Origin: CAJXVA01 sp963761755
GTDB taxonomy: Bacteria > Myxococcota_A > Polyangia > Nannocystales > Nannocystaceae
Direction: 5' to 3'
Length of the DNA: 64,000 nucleotides
Assembly (NCBI GenBank): GCA_963761755.1
Contig: CAVXIC010000006.1
Span: 186,001-250,000, forward strand
Below are positions 1 through 7,688 of this stretch, one piece after another. Both the position numbers and the translations under genes were made by a program. The notes beneath the pieces are model-generated. The model had not been told where the DNA came from and did no database searches. It saw nothing but the letters and a program-made list of their open reading frames with translations. How positions within the stretch are numbered: the first letter of the stretch is position 1; each line of letters begins with the position of its first letter.

Positions 1-798
1 GACGCGCAGGGGCGCAACGCGTTCCCCGGCGCCGAGCTCGGCATCATCGGCACCGGGACCGGCAGCGACTTCGTGCGCCATCTCGGGGGTGCCTCGGTGC
101 ACGAGCAGATCGCGGCGGTCACCGCCGGCCCCGCCTACCCGGTCGACTACGGCGTCGCTCAGATGATCTCCGGCGATGGCCAGCCGCTGACGCGCCCCTA
201 CCTCAACGAGGCGAGCGTGGGCGTCGCGGGCCTGGTCAGCAAGTACGTGCAGCGAGCGCCCCGCCTTCTGGGGCCCGCTGCGTCCTATTTGTGGGCCTCG
301 CTGCGGAGCCTCTCCGAACATCGGGACAAGCCGGTCACGCTCATCCTCGAAGACGACGTCCCGGTGCGCATCCCCCTGACGCTCGCCGTGTTCGCCAACG
401 GCCAGTACTTCGGGGGCGGCATGTGGATCGCGCCCGAGGCCCGGTGCGACGACGGCTGGCTCGATGTCCTGTACACCGGTGGGCGCAGCAAGGCCTACTT
501 CGTCTCGCTGCTCGCCCGGGTGTTCTCGGGCAAACACGTCGCCGCCTCCAGCGTGCGCGCGGCTCGATCCCGCACCGTTCGGATGGTGCCCGAGGACCCC
601 AGCGACGTTGTGTTGATCGCGCTCGACGGCGAGCAGCCCGGGCGCCTGCCGGCGACCTTTCACGTCGTGCATCACGGCATTCGCATCCGCGCCGCGGGGC
701 TGCCCCCGCCGGCCCCCGCCAGCAGCGGCGCGTTCGAGCCGGTGGGCGATCCACAGGTCGAGCCCGCCGGGGTTCACATCGCGCGGCTGCTTCACTGA
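1..798 (+). CDS. Diacylglycerol kinase / YegS-like lipid kinase (5' partial)
   Basis: C-terminal 265 residues of a lipid kinase of the DAGK catalytic family, which phosphorylates diacylglycerol or a related lipid at the inner membrane. The gene enters from the left edge. The frame is open from base 1 and already shows GTGSDF, the counterpart of the family loop GTGNDF, so a GTG at 73 is not the start. The segment ANGQYFGGGM and a late LDGE (metal-site region of YegS-type kinases) fit the family. The last 30-40 residues are Pro/Ala-rich and not conserved in character. The 3' end overlaps the convergent peptidase gene by 7 bp. The exact lipid substrate cannot be told. Confidence 0.85.
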   Translation, partial: DAQGRNAFPGAELGIIGTGTGSDFVRHLGGASVHEQIAAVTAGPAYPVDYGVAQMISGDGQPLTRPYLNEASVGVAGLVSKYVQRAPRLLGPAASYLWASLRSLSEHRDKPVTLILEDDVPVRIPLTLAVFANGQYFGGGMWIAPEARCDDGWLDVLYTGGRSKAYFVSLLARVFSGKHVAASSVRAARSRTVRMVPEDPSDVVLIALDGEQPGRLPATFHVVHHGIRIRAAGLPPPAPASSGAFEPVGDPQVEPAGVHIARLLH

Positions 799-1736
799 GC
801 CAGCCGCAGCAGCAGCTGGGCGTTCACGGCGTGGAACACCACCGCGGCGACGCTCGCCAGGCTCTCGCCCGAGACGTGTTCGAGGTCGTCGGCCCCCGTG
901 TGCCAGGCGTCGTAGTCGTAGTCGATCAGCAGCACCGAGGGGATCCCAGCGCGGGAGAGGAACACGTGGTCGTCGACGATCCCGTGCGGATAGCTCGCGT
1001 CGATGAAGGCCCGCTCCCCTCGCTGCGCCGCCGTGCTCCACACGGTCTCGACGAGTTGTGGGTGCTGCCGAAGCGAGTTGGGTTCGCGCGCGATCGAGAG
1101 CTCGGCGTCGCCGACCATGTCCAGCACGATGCCGAAGCGAGCCCGCCGCATCGCCTCGGGCGCGGTCTCGGGGTGCTCGGAGAAGTACGTCGAGCCGGCG
1201 CAGTAGCCACCCATGCCCGGCCGCCCCAGCTCTTCGCCATCGAAGAGCGCCACCGTAAAGCCAGCCTCGGGCGGCAGCGCGTCGCGCAGGGCCGGCACCA
1301 GGGCGAGCAGGACCACGACCCCGCTGGTGCCGTCGTTGGCCCCGGGAATCGGCTGCTCGCGACGCTCGGGGTCGGGGTCGGACTCGGCCCACGGTCGCAC
1401 GTCGAAATGCGTGGCGAGCACGAACTGCATCGGGGCGTCGGGGCGAACCGAGCCGTAGAGGTTCACCAACTCCATGCGCTGGCCGGTCTGGGGATCGACC
1501 CCGCGGTGGGGCTGGATGGATACGTGCGCGCCCGCGAGCTCGAGGCGACGGCGCAGCGTCTGGATGCCCTGGGTCCGCCGAGGGTCTCCGAGGACCCGCG
1601 GGACCTCGAGCAAGGCCGCCGTGTCGGCCAGCAGCACGTCCGGGTCGAAGCGCGGGGCGGGTGCGACGGGTGGACGGGAGCCCCCGGCCGGAGCGCAGGC
1701 ACAACACAGTCCCAACCACGCCAAGGCCTGCCGCAT
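792..1736 (-). CDS. M28-family zinc peptidase / glutaminyl-cyclotransferase-like lipoprotein
   Basis: 314 residues. The start ATG at 1736 gives a lipoprotein-like signal (MRQALAWLGLCCACAPAGG); upstream in-frame codons look non-coding. The five zinc ligands of M28 enzymes can be placed: His in THFDVRPW, Asp in PGANDGTSG, Glu in LFDGEELG, Asp in LDMVGD and His in DYDAWHTGADD. The DxRPW and DYDAWHT contexts resemble bacterial glutaminyl-peptide cyclotransferases more than generic aminopeptidases, so the protein may cyclise N-terminal Gln or release amino acids outside the cytoplasm. A TATGCT box lies 6 nt before the ATG and there is no SD, suggesting a leaderless mRNA. Family call is firm, substrate is not. 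Confidence 0.85.
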   Translation of the reverse strand: MRQALAWLGLCCACAPAGGSRPPVAPAPRFDPDVLLADTAALLEVPRVLGDPRRTQGIQTLRRRLELAGAHVSIQPHRGVDPQTGQRMELVNLYGSVRPDAPMQFVLATHFDVRPWAESDPDPERREQPIPGANDGTSGVVVLLALVPALRDALPPEAGFTVALFDGEELGRPGMGGYCAGSTYFSEHPETAPEAMRRARFGIVLDMVGDAELSIAREPNSLRQHPQLVETVWSTAAQRGERAFIDASYPHGIVDDHVFLSRAGIPSVLLIDYDYDAWHTGADDLEHVSGESLASVAAVVFHAVNAQLLLRLAQ

Positions 1737-1742
1737 CGGCCG

Positions 1743-1748
1743 AGCATA
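1743..1748 (-). promoter_or_regulatory. -10-like TATGCT, 6 nt before the M28 peptidase ATG
   Basis: TATGCT on the minus strand, 6 nt from the ATG at 1736. This spacing would start transcription at or next to the ATG. One of a recurring set in this window; no convincing -35 seen. Confidence 0.5.
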
Positions 1749-1873
1749 GGTGCCGATGGCCAGGCCTGGCCACCGGGTGTCCGATGGGCGGGCCACCGAC
1801 CCCCCCACCGAGGCGCAGGTCCTCGCAGGGAGGGCATCGAAGCGTTGGCACGCGAGGCGCAATGGGGAGCGGC

Positions 1874-2929
1874 ATGGCAAACAAGCCCTCCAAGAAAACC
1901 GTCTGCGACGCGAGCTCCCGGCCCAAGTCGTCCGCCGAGTCGATCAAGAAGGCGGTCGACACCATCGTCAGTCGCTTCGGCAAGGGCGCCCTCATGGCGC
2001 TCGGGGCCGATGCCGGCGACATGCCGAGCTTCGAATCCATCTCGACGGGCTCGCTGGGTCTCGATCGCGCGCTGGGGATTGGGGGCGTGCCCAAGGGGCG
2101 CATCGTCGAGATCTACGGCCCCGAGGCCTCCGGAAAGACGACGCTGACCCTGCACATCATCGCCGAGGCCCAGCGACAGGGCATCGTCTGCGGCTTCATC
2201 GATGCCGAGCACGCGTTGGACATCCAGTACGCCAAGGCGCTCGGGGTCTCGCTCGAGGAGCTGCTGGTGTCGCAGCCCGACTTCGGCGAGCAAGCGCTGG
2301 AGATCGTCGACACCCTCGCCCGGACGGGGTCGGTCGGTCTGCTGGTCGTCGACTCCGTCGCCGCGCTCATTCCTCGGGCCGAACTCGAGGGGGACATGGG
2401 CGACATGCACGTGGGGCTGCAGGCGCGCCTGATGTCCCAGGCGATGCGCAAGATCGCCGGTGTCGCCCATCAAACCGGCACGACCGTGGTCTTCATCAAC
2501 CAGCTCCGGCACAAGATCGGGGTGCAGTTCGGCTCCCCCGAGACGACGACGGGCGGCAACGCGCTCAAGTACTTCGCCAGCGTGCGACTCGACATTCGCC
2601 GCATCGCGACCATCAAGGAGGGCGACCGCCCAGTGGGCAGCCGCACACGGGTCAAAGTGGCCAAGAACAAATGCGCACCTCCCTTCGCGCTGGCCGAGTT
2701 CGAGATCGCGTTTGGGCGCGGCATCGATCGTGAGGCCGAGATCCTCGACGCCGGTCTGTCCAGTGGGGCGGTCGAGAAGAACGGGAGCTGGTTCAGCTGC
2801 GGGAGCGAGCGGATGGGGCAGGGGCGAGCGGCGGCGTTGGAGTGGTTGCGCGAGCATCCCGATGAGGCAGCAGCCATCGTGGGCGCGACGCTGGCGCCCG
2901 CAAAGCCTCCAGCCGTCGTGGCTGCCTAG
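1874..2929 (+). CDS. recA: RecA recombinase
   Basis: 351 residues, the usual RecA length. Strand exchange and LexA co-protease core: Walker A GPEASGKT at residues 82-89, FIDAEHALD, the L1 region GDMGDMHVGLQARLMSQ and the L2 region FGSPETTTGGNALK. Differences from textbook RecA: Met-His where Ser-His is usual in L1, QLRHKIGVQFG where QIRMKIGVMFG is usual, and no acidic C-terminal tail (it ends in PAKPPAVVAA). The ATG at 1874 is preceded by GGGGAG; an in-frame ATG at 1862 is an alternative. Myxobacteria can carry two recA genes, so this may be one of a pair. No clear LexA-type box seen in the 137 bp upstream. Confidence 0.95.
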   Translation: MANKPSKKTVCDASSRPKSSAESIKKAVDTIVSRFGKGALMALGADAGDMPSFESISTGSLGLDRALGIGGVPKGRIVEIYGPEASGKTTLTLHIIAEAQRQGIVCGFIDAEHALDIQYAKALGVSLEELLVSQPDFGEQALEIVDTLARTGSVGLLVVDSVAALIPRAELEGDMGDMHVGLQARLMSQAMRKIAGVAHQTGTTVVFINQLRHKIGVQFGSPETTTGGNALKYFASVRLDIRRIATIKEGDRPVGSRTRVKVAKNKCAPPFALAEFEIAFGRGIDREAEILDAGLSSGAVEKNGSWFSCGSERMGQGRAAALEWLREHPDEAAAIVGATLAPAKPPAVVAA

Positions 2930-3062
2930 GCCCCCGCGAACAGCGCGTTTTCTCTAGGGGCGTGGGTGCGGCGCACGGGCCCATCGGGTCGTGCAACACG
3001 TGGATGGACCGTGCGTCCCTCCCAATACGCAGGTTCTCGCGGTTGCGCGGGGCGGATCGGCC

Positions 3063-3091
3063 TTGCGTCGGTCCGTCCCCGTTGCGAAACT
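3063..3091 (+). promoter_or_regulatory. Candidate promoter of the FHA/DUF898 gene
   Basis: TTGCGT, a 17-nt spacer, then GAAACT ending about 24 nt before the GTG start. The deduced short leader carries the SD GGAGG. Confidence 0.4.
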
Positions 3092-3115
3092 CGCGCCCAC
3101 TCCCCGGAGGAACGA

Positions 3116-5017
3116 GTGAGTAGCTACTACGTTCTCAAGATCCAATACGTCAATCGCCCGCCCGAGACGCGCAACATCAGTGCTCCGACCACCACGGTCG
3201 GCCGAGAGACGGGTGACATCGTGCTCAACGACCCCCAGACCTCGGGTCGACATGCGGAGATCGTTTTTCAAGGCGCTCAGGTCCGGGTTCGGGACGCTGG
3301 CAGCACCAACGGCACCTGGTTCAACGGCCAGCGCCTCACCGACTTCGCGATGGAAGCCGGTCAGTGGTTTCAGGTCGGACAGACCACGCTTCAGCTGATG
3401 GCCGTGCACGGCGCAGCGGCGCCCGGGCCCTCGTCGGGGCCAGCCAAGACGATGATGGCGATGGGGGCACCTCCTCCGGCGGCGGGTCCAGCAGCCGTGC
3501 CGGGCAGCGCGTCCGCCGGGCCCAGCGGCTGGGCTCCTCCCGGGCAGGCGCCTGCACCCGCGCCGGCACCGGCGGCTTCCGCTCCAGCGCCCGCGCCGGG
3601 CGGAGGGTACGGACCTCCGGCGGGGAGTCCTCCCGGCGCCGGAGGCTACGGCGGGCCACCCGCAGGTGGGCCACCGCCCGGAGCCGGAGGCTACGGCGGG
3701 CAGCCGCCGATGGGCGGGGGTGGCGGAGGCTATCCGCCGTCTCAGCCCGCGCCCGGAGGCTATCCGCCGTCTCAGCCCGCGCCCGGAGGCTATCCGCCGT
3801 CTCAGCCCGCGCCCGGAGGCTATCCGCAGTCTCAGCCCGCGCCCGGAGGCTATCCGCAGCAGGGCCAACCGCCCGGGATGGGCGGACCTCCGCCGGGGAT
3901 GGGCGCTCCGGCGCCAGCGCCGGGCATGGGTGGTCCTCAGTACGGCGCGCCGGGCATGAGCCCTCCGCAAGGGATGGGCGGCCCGCCAGCCATGGGCGCG
4001 CAGCACCCGGGCATGGGCGGCCCCCAGCCAGGCCATCCGGGCATGGCTCCGGGCGCGATGGCGCCGATGGGATCGGCGGCGCCGATGGGCGCCGCGCCCC
4101 CGATGGGCATGCCACCGGTCGGCATGGGTTCAGGCGGCGTGCGACCCAACTTTCAGGGCTCCGGCGGCGAGCTCTTGGTCACCGTCCTGATCGGCGCGTT
4201 GCTGTGCATCATCACCGCGTACATCTACCTGCCCTGGTTCATGTGCAAGATGGGTCGCTACGTGGCGAACAACACCACGCTCGGTCCAACCCGGCGCGGT
4301 GAGCTTCGCGTCGAGTTCACGGGAACCGGCGGCGAGCTCTTCGTCAGCTACCTCGTCGGCATGCTGCTGACGGTGATCACCTTCGGCATCTACGCCCCGT
4401 GGTTCATCTGCAAGCTGCTCAAGTTCGCGACCGAGAACACGCAGGCGGTCGCACCCGACGGGACGCGGTATCGGCTCGCGTTCGACGGCACCGGTGGTGA
4501 GCTGTTCGTCACCTATCTGGTCGGCTCGATCCTGACCTCGATCACCTTGGGCATCTACACGCCGTGGTTCATGTGCAAGATCACCAAGTGGCTCTTCGGC
4601 AACACCCGCATCGTCGAGAACGAGCAGCCCGTGGGCTCGCTCGACTTCGAGGGGACCGGCGGTGAGTTCTTCGTGACCTACCTGGTCGGCTTCCTTCTGG
4701 TCTCGATCACCCTCGGGATCTACACGCCTTGGTTCCAGGTCAAGGTCACCAAGTTCTTCGCCGAGAACACCCGGGTCAACTACCAGGGGCGCATGCTCCA
4801 AGGCGCCTTCCACGGTTCCGGTGGCGAGCTGTTCGTCATCCTGCTCCTGCACGGCTTCCTCACGATCATCACCGCGGGCTTCTACCTGCCCTGGTTCCTG
4901 GTCAAGCAGTGGGAGTTCGGAATCAACAACCGCGAGTTCAATGAGATGGGCGCCGCGGGAGCCGGCGCGGGCGGACCCGCGTTCCAGCCGCAGATGCCTC
5001 AAATGCAGATGCGCTGA
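3116..5017 (+). CDS. FHA-domain protein with five DUF898-like membrane repeats
   Basis: 633 residues. The GTG start is chosen for the strong SD GGAGG 5 nt upstream. Residues about 1-100 form an FHA (phosphothreonine-binding) domain with GRETGDI, SGRHAEI and DAGSTNGTWFNG. Residues about 105-340 are a Pro/Gly/Ala/Met-rich linker with tandem YPPSQPAPGG repeats. From about 342 to the end are five copies of a unit of about 65 residues with the pattern FxGxGGELFV, a hydrophobic stretch, GIYxPWF, K and NT, which resembles DUF898 (YjgN-type) membrane proteins. A membrane protein reading phospho-signals from Ser/Thr kinases is a reasonable inference. Two terminator-like hairpins follow the gene. Confidence 0.8.
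   Translation: MSSYYVLKIQYVNRPPETRNISAPTTTVGRETGDIVLNDPQTSGRHAEIVFQGAQVRVRDAGSTNGTWFNGQRLTDFAMEAGQWFQVGQTTLQLMAVHGAAAPGPSSGPAKTMMAMGAPPPAAGPAAVPGSASAGPSGWAPPGQAPAPAPAPAASAPAPAPGGGYGPPAGSPPGAGGYGGPPAGGPPPGAGGYGGQPPMGGGGGGYPPSQPAPGGYPPSQPAPGGYPPSQPAPGGYPQSQPAPGGYPQQGQPPGMGGPPPGMGAPAPAPGMGGPQYGAPGMSPPQGMGGPPAMGAQHPGMGGPQPGHPGMAPGAMAPMGSAAPMGAAPPMGMPPVGMGSGGVRPNFQGSGGELLVTVLIGALLCIITAYIYLPWFMCKMGRYVANNTTLGPTRRGELRVEFTGTGGELFVSYLVGMLLTVITFGIYAPWFICKLLKFATENTQAVAPDGTRYRLAFDGTGGELFVTYLVGSILTSITLGIYTPWFMCKITKWLFGNTRIVENEQPVGSLDFEGTGGEFFVTYLVGFLLVSITLGIYTPWFQVKVTKFFAENTRVNYQGRMLQGAFHGSGGELFVILLLHGFLTIITAGFYLPWFLVKQWEFGINNREFNEMGAAGAGAGGPAFQPQMPQMQMR
3725..3859 (+). repeat. 30-bp tandem repeat, about 4.5 copies
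   Basis: In-frame 30-bp units begin at 3725, 3755, 3785 and 3815, with a half unit from 3845. Each codes for GGYPPSQPAP or its Q variant inside the FHA-protein linker. Copies differ mainly by ccg/cag at one codon, so the array probably arose by recent duplication. Confidence 0.95.
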
Positions 5018-5062
5018 GTCCAGCGACACCTGGAGCGTCCGACCCTCGAGGGTCGGAGCACA

Positions 5063-5095
5063 GGAGGCGCTGCCCGCAGGGGCGCGCCTCCTTTT
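5063..5095 (+). terminator. Rho-independent terminator after the FHA/DUF898 gene
   Basis: 8-bp perfect stem GGAGGCGC (5063-5070) and GCGCCTCC (5084-5091), followed by TTTT. A separate 8-bp hairpin (TCCGACCC/GGGTCGGA) lies at 5038-5057. Confidence 0.7.
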
Positions 5096-5146
5096 GCGTC
5101 TGAGACCCGCGCCCGCCTCGGAGCTACTTGCCGACGCGGACGTAAG

Positions 5147-5179
5147 AGAGGAGAGCCGTGGGGGCTCTCCTCTTCTTTT
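5147..5179 (+). terminator. Second hairpin terminator between convergent genes
   Basis: 11-bp perfect stem AGAGGAGAGCC (5147-5157) and GGCTCTCCTCT (5163-5173), then TCTTTT on the plus strand. Positioned to separate the FHA gene from the convergent anti-sigma gene ending at 5215. Confidence 0.65.
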
Positions 5180-5214
5180 GTGAACGGCCGCGAACGGGCG
5201 GGGGGAAGAACGCG

Positions 5215-6906
5215 CTACAGGGCGTTCTTCAGCTCGGGGAAGCGCTGGATGATCTTCCCGACGTAGCTCCCGTTGGGGTAGGCCTTCAGATAGGCACGAC
5301 CACGGTCGAGGGCAACGCTGATGCGACCGTCCTCGGTGGCCGCGAGCCACAGGCGGTACTGCGCTTTTTCGACCTGACGGCCGTTGGGCGCGCGCCTCAG
5401 GTAGGTCTGAAGGTCGACCTCGGCGGTCTTGTAGTCGAGCGCGTAGTCCATGCGGAGCATGCCGCGAAGCAGGTAGGCCTCGGTGGCGAGCGGGTGATCG
5501 TCGTATTCCGTGAGGAACTTTCCGATGCAGGTCGCGGCCAGGTATCGCGTCTCGTTGGCGGAGTAGAGGTCCCGGCAGTTGGCCAGCGCTGCACGCAGCT
5601 CCTGCCGACGTGCCGCGGCGGCACCCCGCATCAAGTCGGCGATGAGGTCGTCGCCATCGCTCTCCACCCGGCGCGGCGCCGGCTTGACCGGCAGCGGCTG
5701 CGGTGCCGGGGCGGACGCGGCGCTGCCGCGGTTGCCATGCCCCCCGTTGCCTCCAGTCCCCATGACCCGAATGGACGGACCCTCGATGACGCCGCCACGC
5801 GCTCGCTCGGGAACGTAGGCAAGGGTGCGGTTCTTGGGGTCGGTGGGAAGCCCCGGCACGTGCCAGCTGGGCGGCACGCGAGCCTCGAGGGAGCCGCCCG
5901 ACGCCGCATCCTTGGAGATCGGAAGCGCGGACTGAACCTCGAACCGGCCCACGGTGTCGTAGTTGCCGCGCGCGACGTCGTACCGGTCTCCGGATTCGAC
6001 CTCGGCGACCGTCTGGTTGGTGGTGGGGTCGAGGACCTCGACCTGCCCGCGCAGCACCGAGACCGCGCTGCCTTCTCCCTCGTCGACCTGCACGGTGAAG
6101 ACGGTTCCAACCACTCGCACGACCGCCGTCGGCGTACGAACCTGGAGGATCGGGTCGCTGGCCTCGCGGTCGTAGCGGACGGCGAGCATGCCTTCGTCGA
6201 CCCGGAGCTCGACCAGGGACGGCGAGCCCTTGACCCAGGTGACCTTGGAGCCCGGGGTGACGTTGGCCACCATCTTGCCGAGCAGGCCGATCTGCAGCGA
6301 TTCGTTCGCATCGACCTCGAACCGCGTGCCGACCTCGAACGTGCTGGAGCGAGATGCGTCGCCGTCGACGTCGACCATCGTGGCGGTGCCAGCGACGACC
6401 CGGCCATAGGCTTGGGCAGCGTGGCGGATGCTGGACTGCTCGCCGGTGTCACCCGAGAATGTCCCGCTCGCGCCGCTCCCGCCCGCGACGTCGGCCTGGA
6501 CCAGCCCTGCCTCGGACTCGGCGGCACCGCCCGTCAAGCCCATCGAGGCCGGTGTCACGCCCGCCAGCGACAGCGCGAGAGCGGCGGCGCTCGCTCCGAG
6601 GACGCCCACGCCGGCTCGCAAGGTGAGCGTGTGGTACCAGGGCGCAGGGCGCTCGTCCTTCATGCGGCGAAGGACGGCGTGGAACTCCTTCTCCTCGGCG
6701 ATGCCGGCGGGCACGAGGGGAACGGCGGGACCCTCATAGAGCGCGTACAGCAGCCGGTTCATGTGCCGGCAGTCTCGGCATCCACGAAGGTGCTGGTCGA
6801 ACAGGCTCCGAACCTCAGCGGTCGCGCGGTTGCCCATGACGAGCTCCGCGTCCTCTCGTGCTTCAGGGCAGCCGTAGCGAGCCGGAGTAGTGGATGAGTG
6901 CGCCAT
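5215..6906 (-). CDS. Anti-sigma factor: ZAS motif, membrane segment, FecR domain, TPR-like tail
   Basis: 563 residues; ATG at 6906 lies 41 nt after the sigma-factor stop. The N-terminus has an anti-sigma zinc motif HLRGCRDC (His39, Cys43, Cys46). One membrane segment lies at about 93-117. The outer part has a FecR-like region (about 200-330; TPTAVVRVVGTVFTVQV), a Pro/Gly-rich stretch, and a C-terminal helical TPR-like region (about 455-563) with repeated short-chain counting motifs. The layout is that of a membrane-spanning anti-sigma factor that holds the neighbouring ECF sigma in the cytoplasm and senses an envelope signal. FecR plus TPR on one anti-sigma protein is less usual. No start SD is obvious; the gene probably depends on the upstream transcript. 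Confidence 0.8.
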   Translation of the reverse strand: MAHSSTTPARYGCPEAREDAELVMGNRATAEVRSLFDQHLRGCRDCRHMNRLLYALYEGPAVPLVPAGIAEEKEFHAVLRRMKDERPAPWYHTLTLRAGVGVLGASAAALALSLAGVTPASMGLTGGAAESEAGLVQADVAGGSGASGTFSGDTGEQSSIRHAAQAYGRVVAGTATMVDVDGDASRSSTFEVGTRFEVDANESLQIGLLGKMVANVTPGSKVTWVKGSPSLVELRVDEGMLAVRYDREASDPILQVRTPTAVVRVVGTVFTVQVDEGEGSAVSVLRGQVEVLDPTTNQTVAEVESGDRYDVARGNYDTVGRFEVQSALPISKDAASGGSLEARVPPSWHVPGLPTDPKNRTLAYVPERARGGVIEGPSIRVMGTGGNGGHGNRGSAASAPAPQPLPVKPAPRRVESDGDDLIADLMRGAAAARRQELRAALANCRDLYSANETRYLAATCIGKFLTEYDDHPLATEAYLLRGMLRMDYALDYKTAEVDLQTYLRRAPNGRQVEKAQYRLWLAATEDGRISVALDRGRAYLKAYPNGSYVGKIIQRFPELKNAL

Positions 6907-6947
6907 CGTAGTCTTGCTCTGAGAAATCGAGATCCAGGATCGAGCAC

Positions 6948-7637
6948 CTAGGAGGCGACGAGCTCCCGGAGCTTCTTCCGTGCCCGGGTCAGGCGGTCGC
7001 CGACCGTCGAGACGGGCTTGTCGAGGATGTTCCCAATCTCTTGCAGCGTGAGGCCTTCGTAGTGGTAGAGGACGAAGACTTCCCGCAGGTCGGGGTTGAG
7101 TCGTTGCAGGATGCGGTGGGCTTCGTCCCGGGCTTCGACCCGGCTCGAGCTGACGCGGTCGGCTTCGCGACCGGCGTTGAACCACGACAGGGCCGTCTTG
7201 ACCCGATCCCTTCGGAAACGCTGGCGCAGCAGGTTGTGCGTGGTGTTCGCCGTGATTCGATACAGCCACGTGGACAGGGCGGAGTTGCCCTGGAACTTCG
7301 CGATGGCGTTGAATGCCCGCGCGAACACGATCTGCGTGAGGTCATCGATCTCGCAGTCACGTCCGAGCAGCCGGTACAGGTGCGCCCGGACCTGCGCGTT
7401 GTGCGAGTTGTAGATCTGGCGCAGGGCGCGGTGTTCCCCGGCCTTGGCACCAGCGACCAGCTGTTGTTCTTCAGCGCTCAGGCAGCTGGCGCTGCCATCA
7501 GGGCTCCATTCGGCGGCTGGATCCGTCCCGTCAGGCACGCTGGGTGCCTGGAGCGGGAGAGCCATGTTGTCCGCTTGGTGGGCCATGTCCGACTTGGGAG
7601 AACGTTCCTGCATGTAGGACACCCCTTCGCTCCGCAT
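6948..7637 (-). CDS. ECF-type RNA polymerase sigma factor
   Basis: 229 residues. Region 2 is visible (DDLTQIVFARAFNAIAKFQG, then STWLYRITANTTHN), as is region 4 with a helix-turn-helix (LTLQEIGNILDKPVSTVGDR). It directs RNA polymerase to a small regulon and is followed by its likely anti-sigma factor. The N-terminal 50 residues before region 2 are not conserved in character. The ATG at 7637 gives the longest product; ATG at 7614 is an alternative with GAAGGGG upstream. A TACCCT box sits 17 nt before 7637. The gene is divergent from the membrane-anchored protein at 7689, leaving 51 bp for both promoters. Confidence 0.9.
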   Translation of the reverse strand: MRSEGVSYMQERSPKSDMAHQADNMALPLQAPSVPDGTDPAAEWSPDGSASCLSAEEQQLVAGAKAGEHRALRQIYNSHNAQVRAHLYRLLGRDCEIDDLTQIVFARAFNAIAKFQGNSALSTWLYRITANTTHNLLRQRFRRDRVKTALSWFNAGREADRVSSSRVEARDEAHRILQRLNPDLREVFVLYHYEGLTLQEIGNILDKPVSTVGDRLTRARKKLRELVAS

Positions 7638-7654
7638 TTCCGGAGCCTTTTTCG

Positions 7655-7660
7655 AGGGTA
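7655..7660 (-). promoter_or_regulatory. -10-like TACCCT upstream of the ECF sigma gene
   Basis: TACCCT on the minus strand, 17 nt before the ATG at 7637. No -35 match was recognised, so an alternative sigma could read it. Confidence 0.35.
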
Positions 7661-7688
7661 CCGCTCACTGGCAGATTTAGAAACCTCA

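Noticed and set aside
1846..1861. TGGCAC-N5-GCGCA, sigma54-like, upstream of recA
   Set aside because: The GG and GC are correctly spaced but transcription would start about on the ATG, and the -12 box is poor.
2933..2953. Weak hairpin CGCG-AACAG-CGCG-TTTT after recA
   Set aside because: Stem of only four to five pairs; not enough to call a terminator.
3725..3859. 30-bp direct repeats considered as CRISPR
   Set aside because: No spacers; units are contiguous and in-frame coding.
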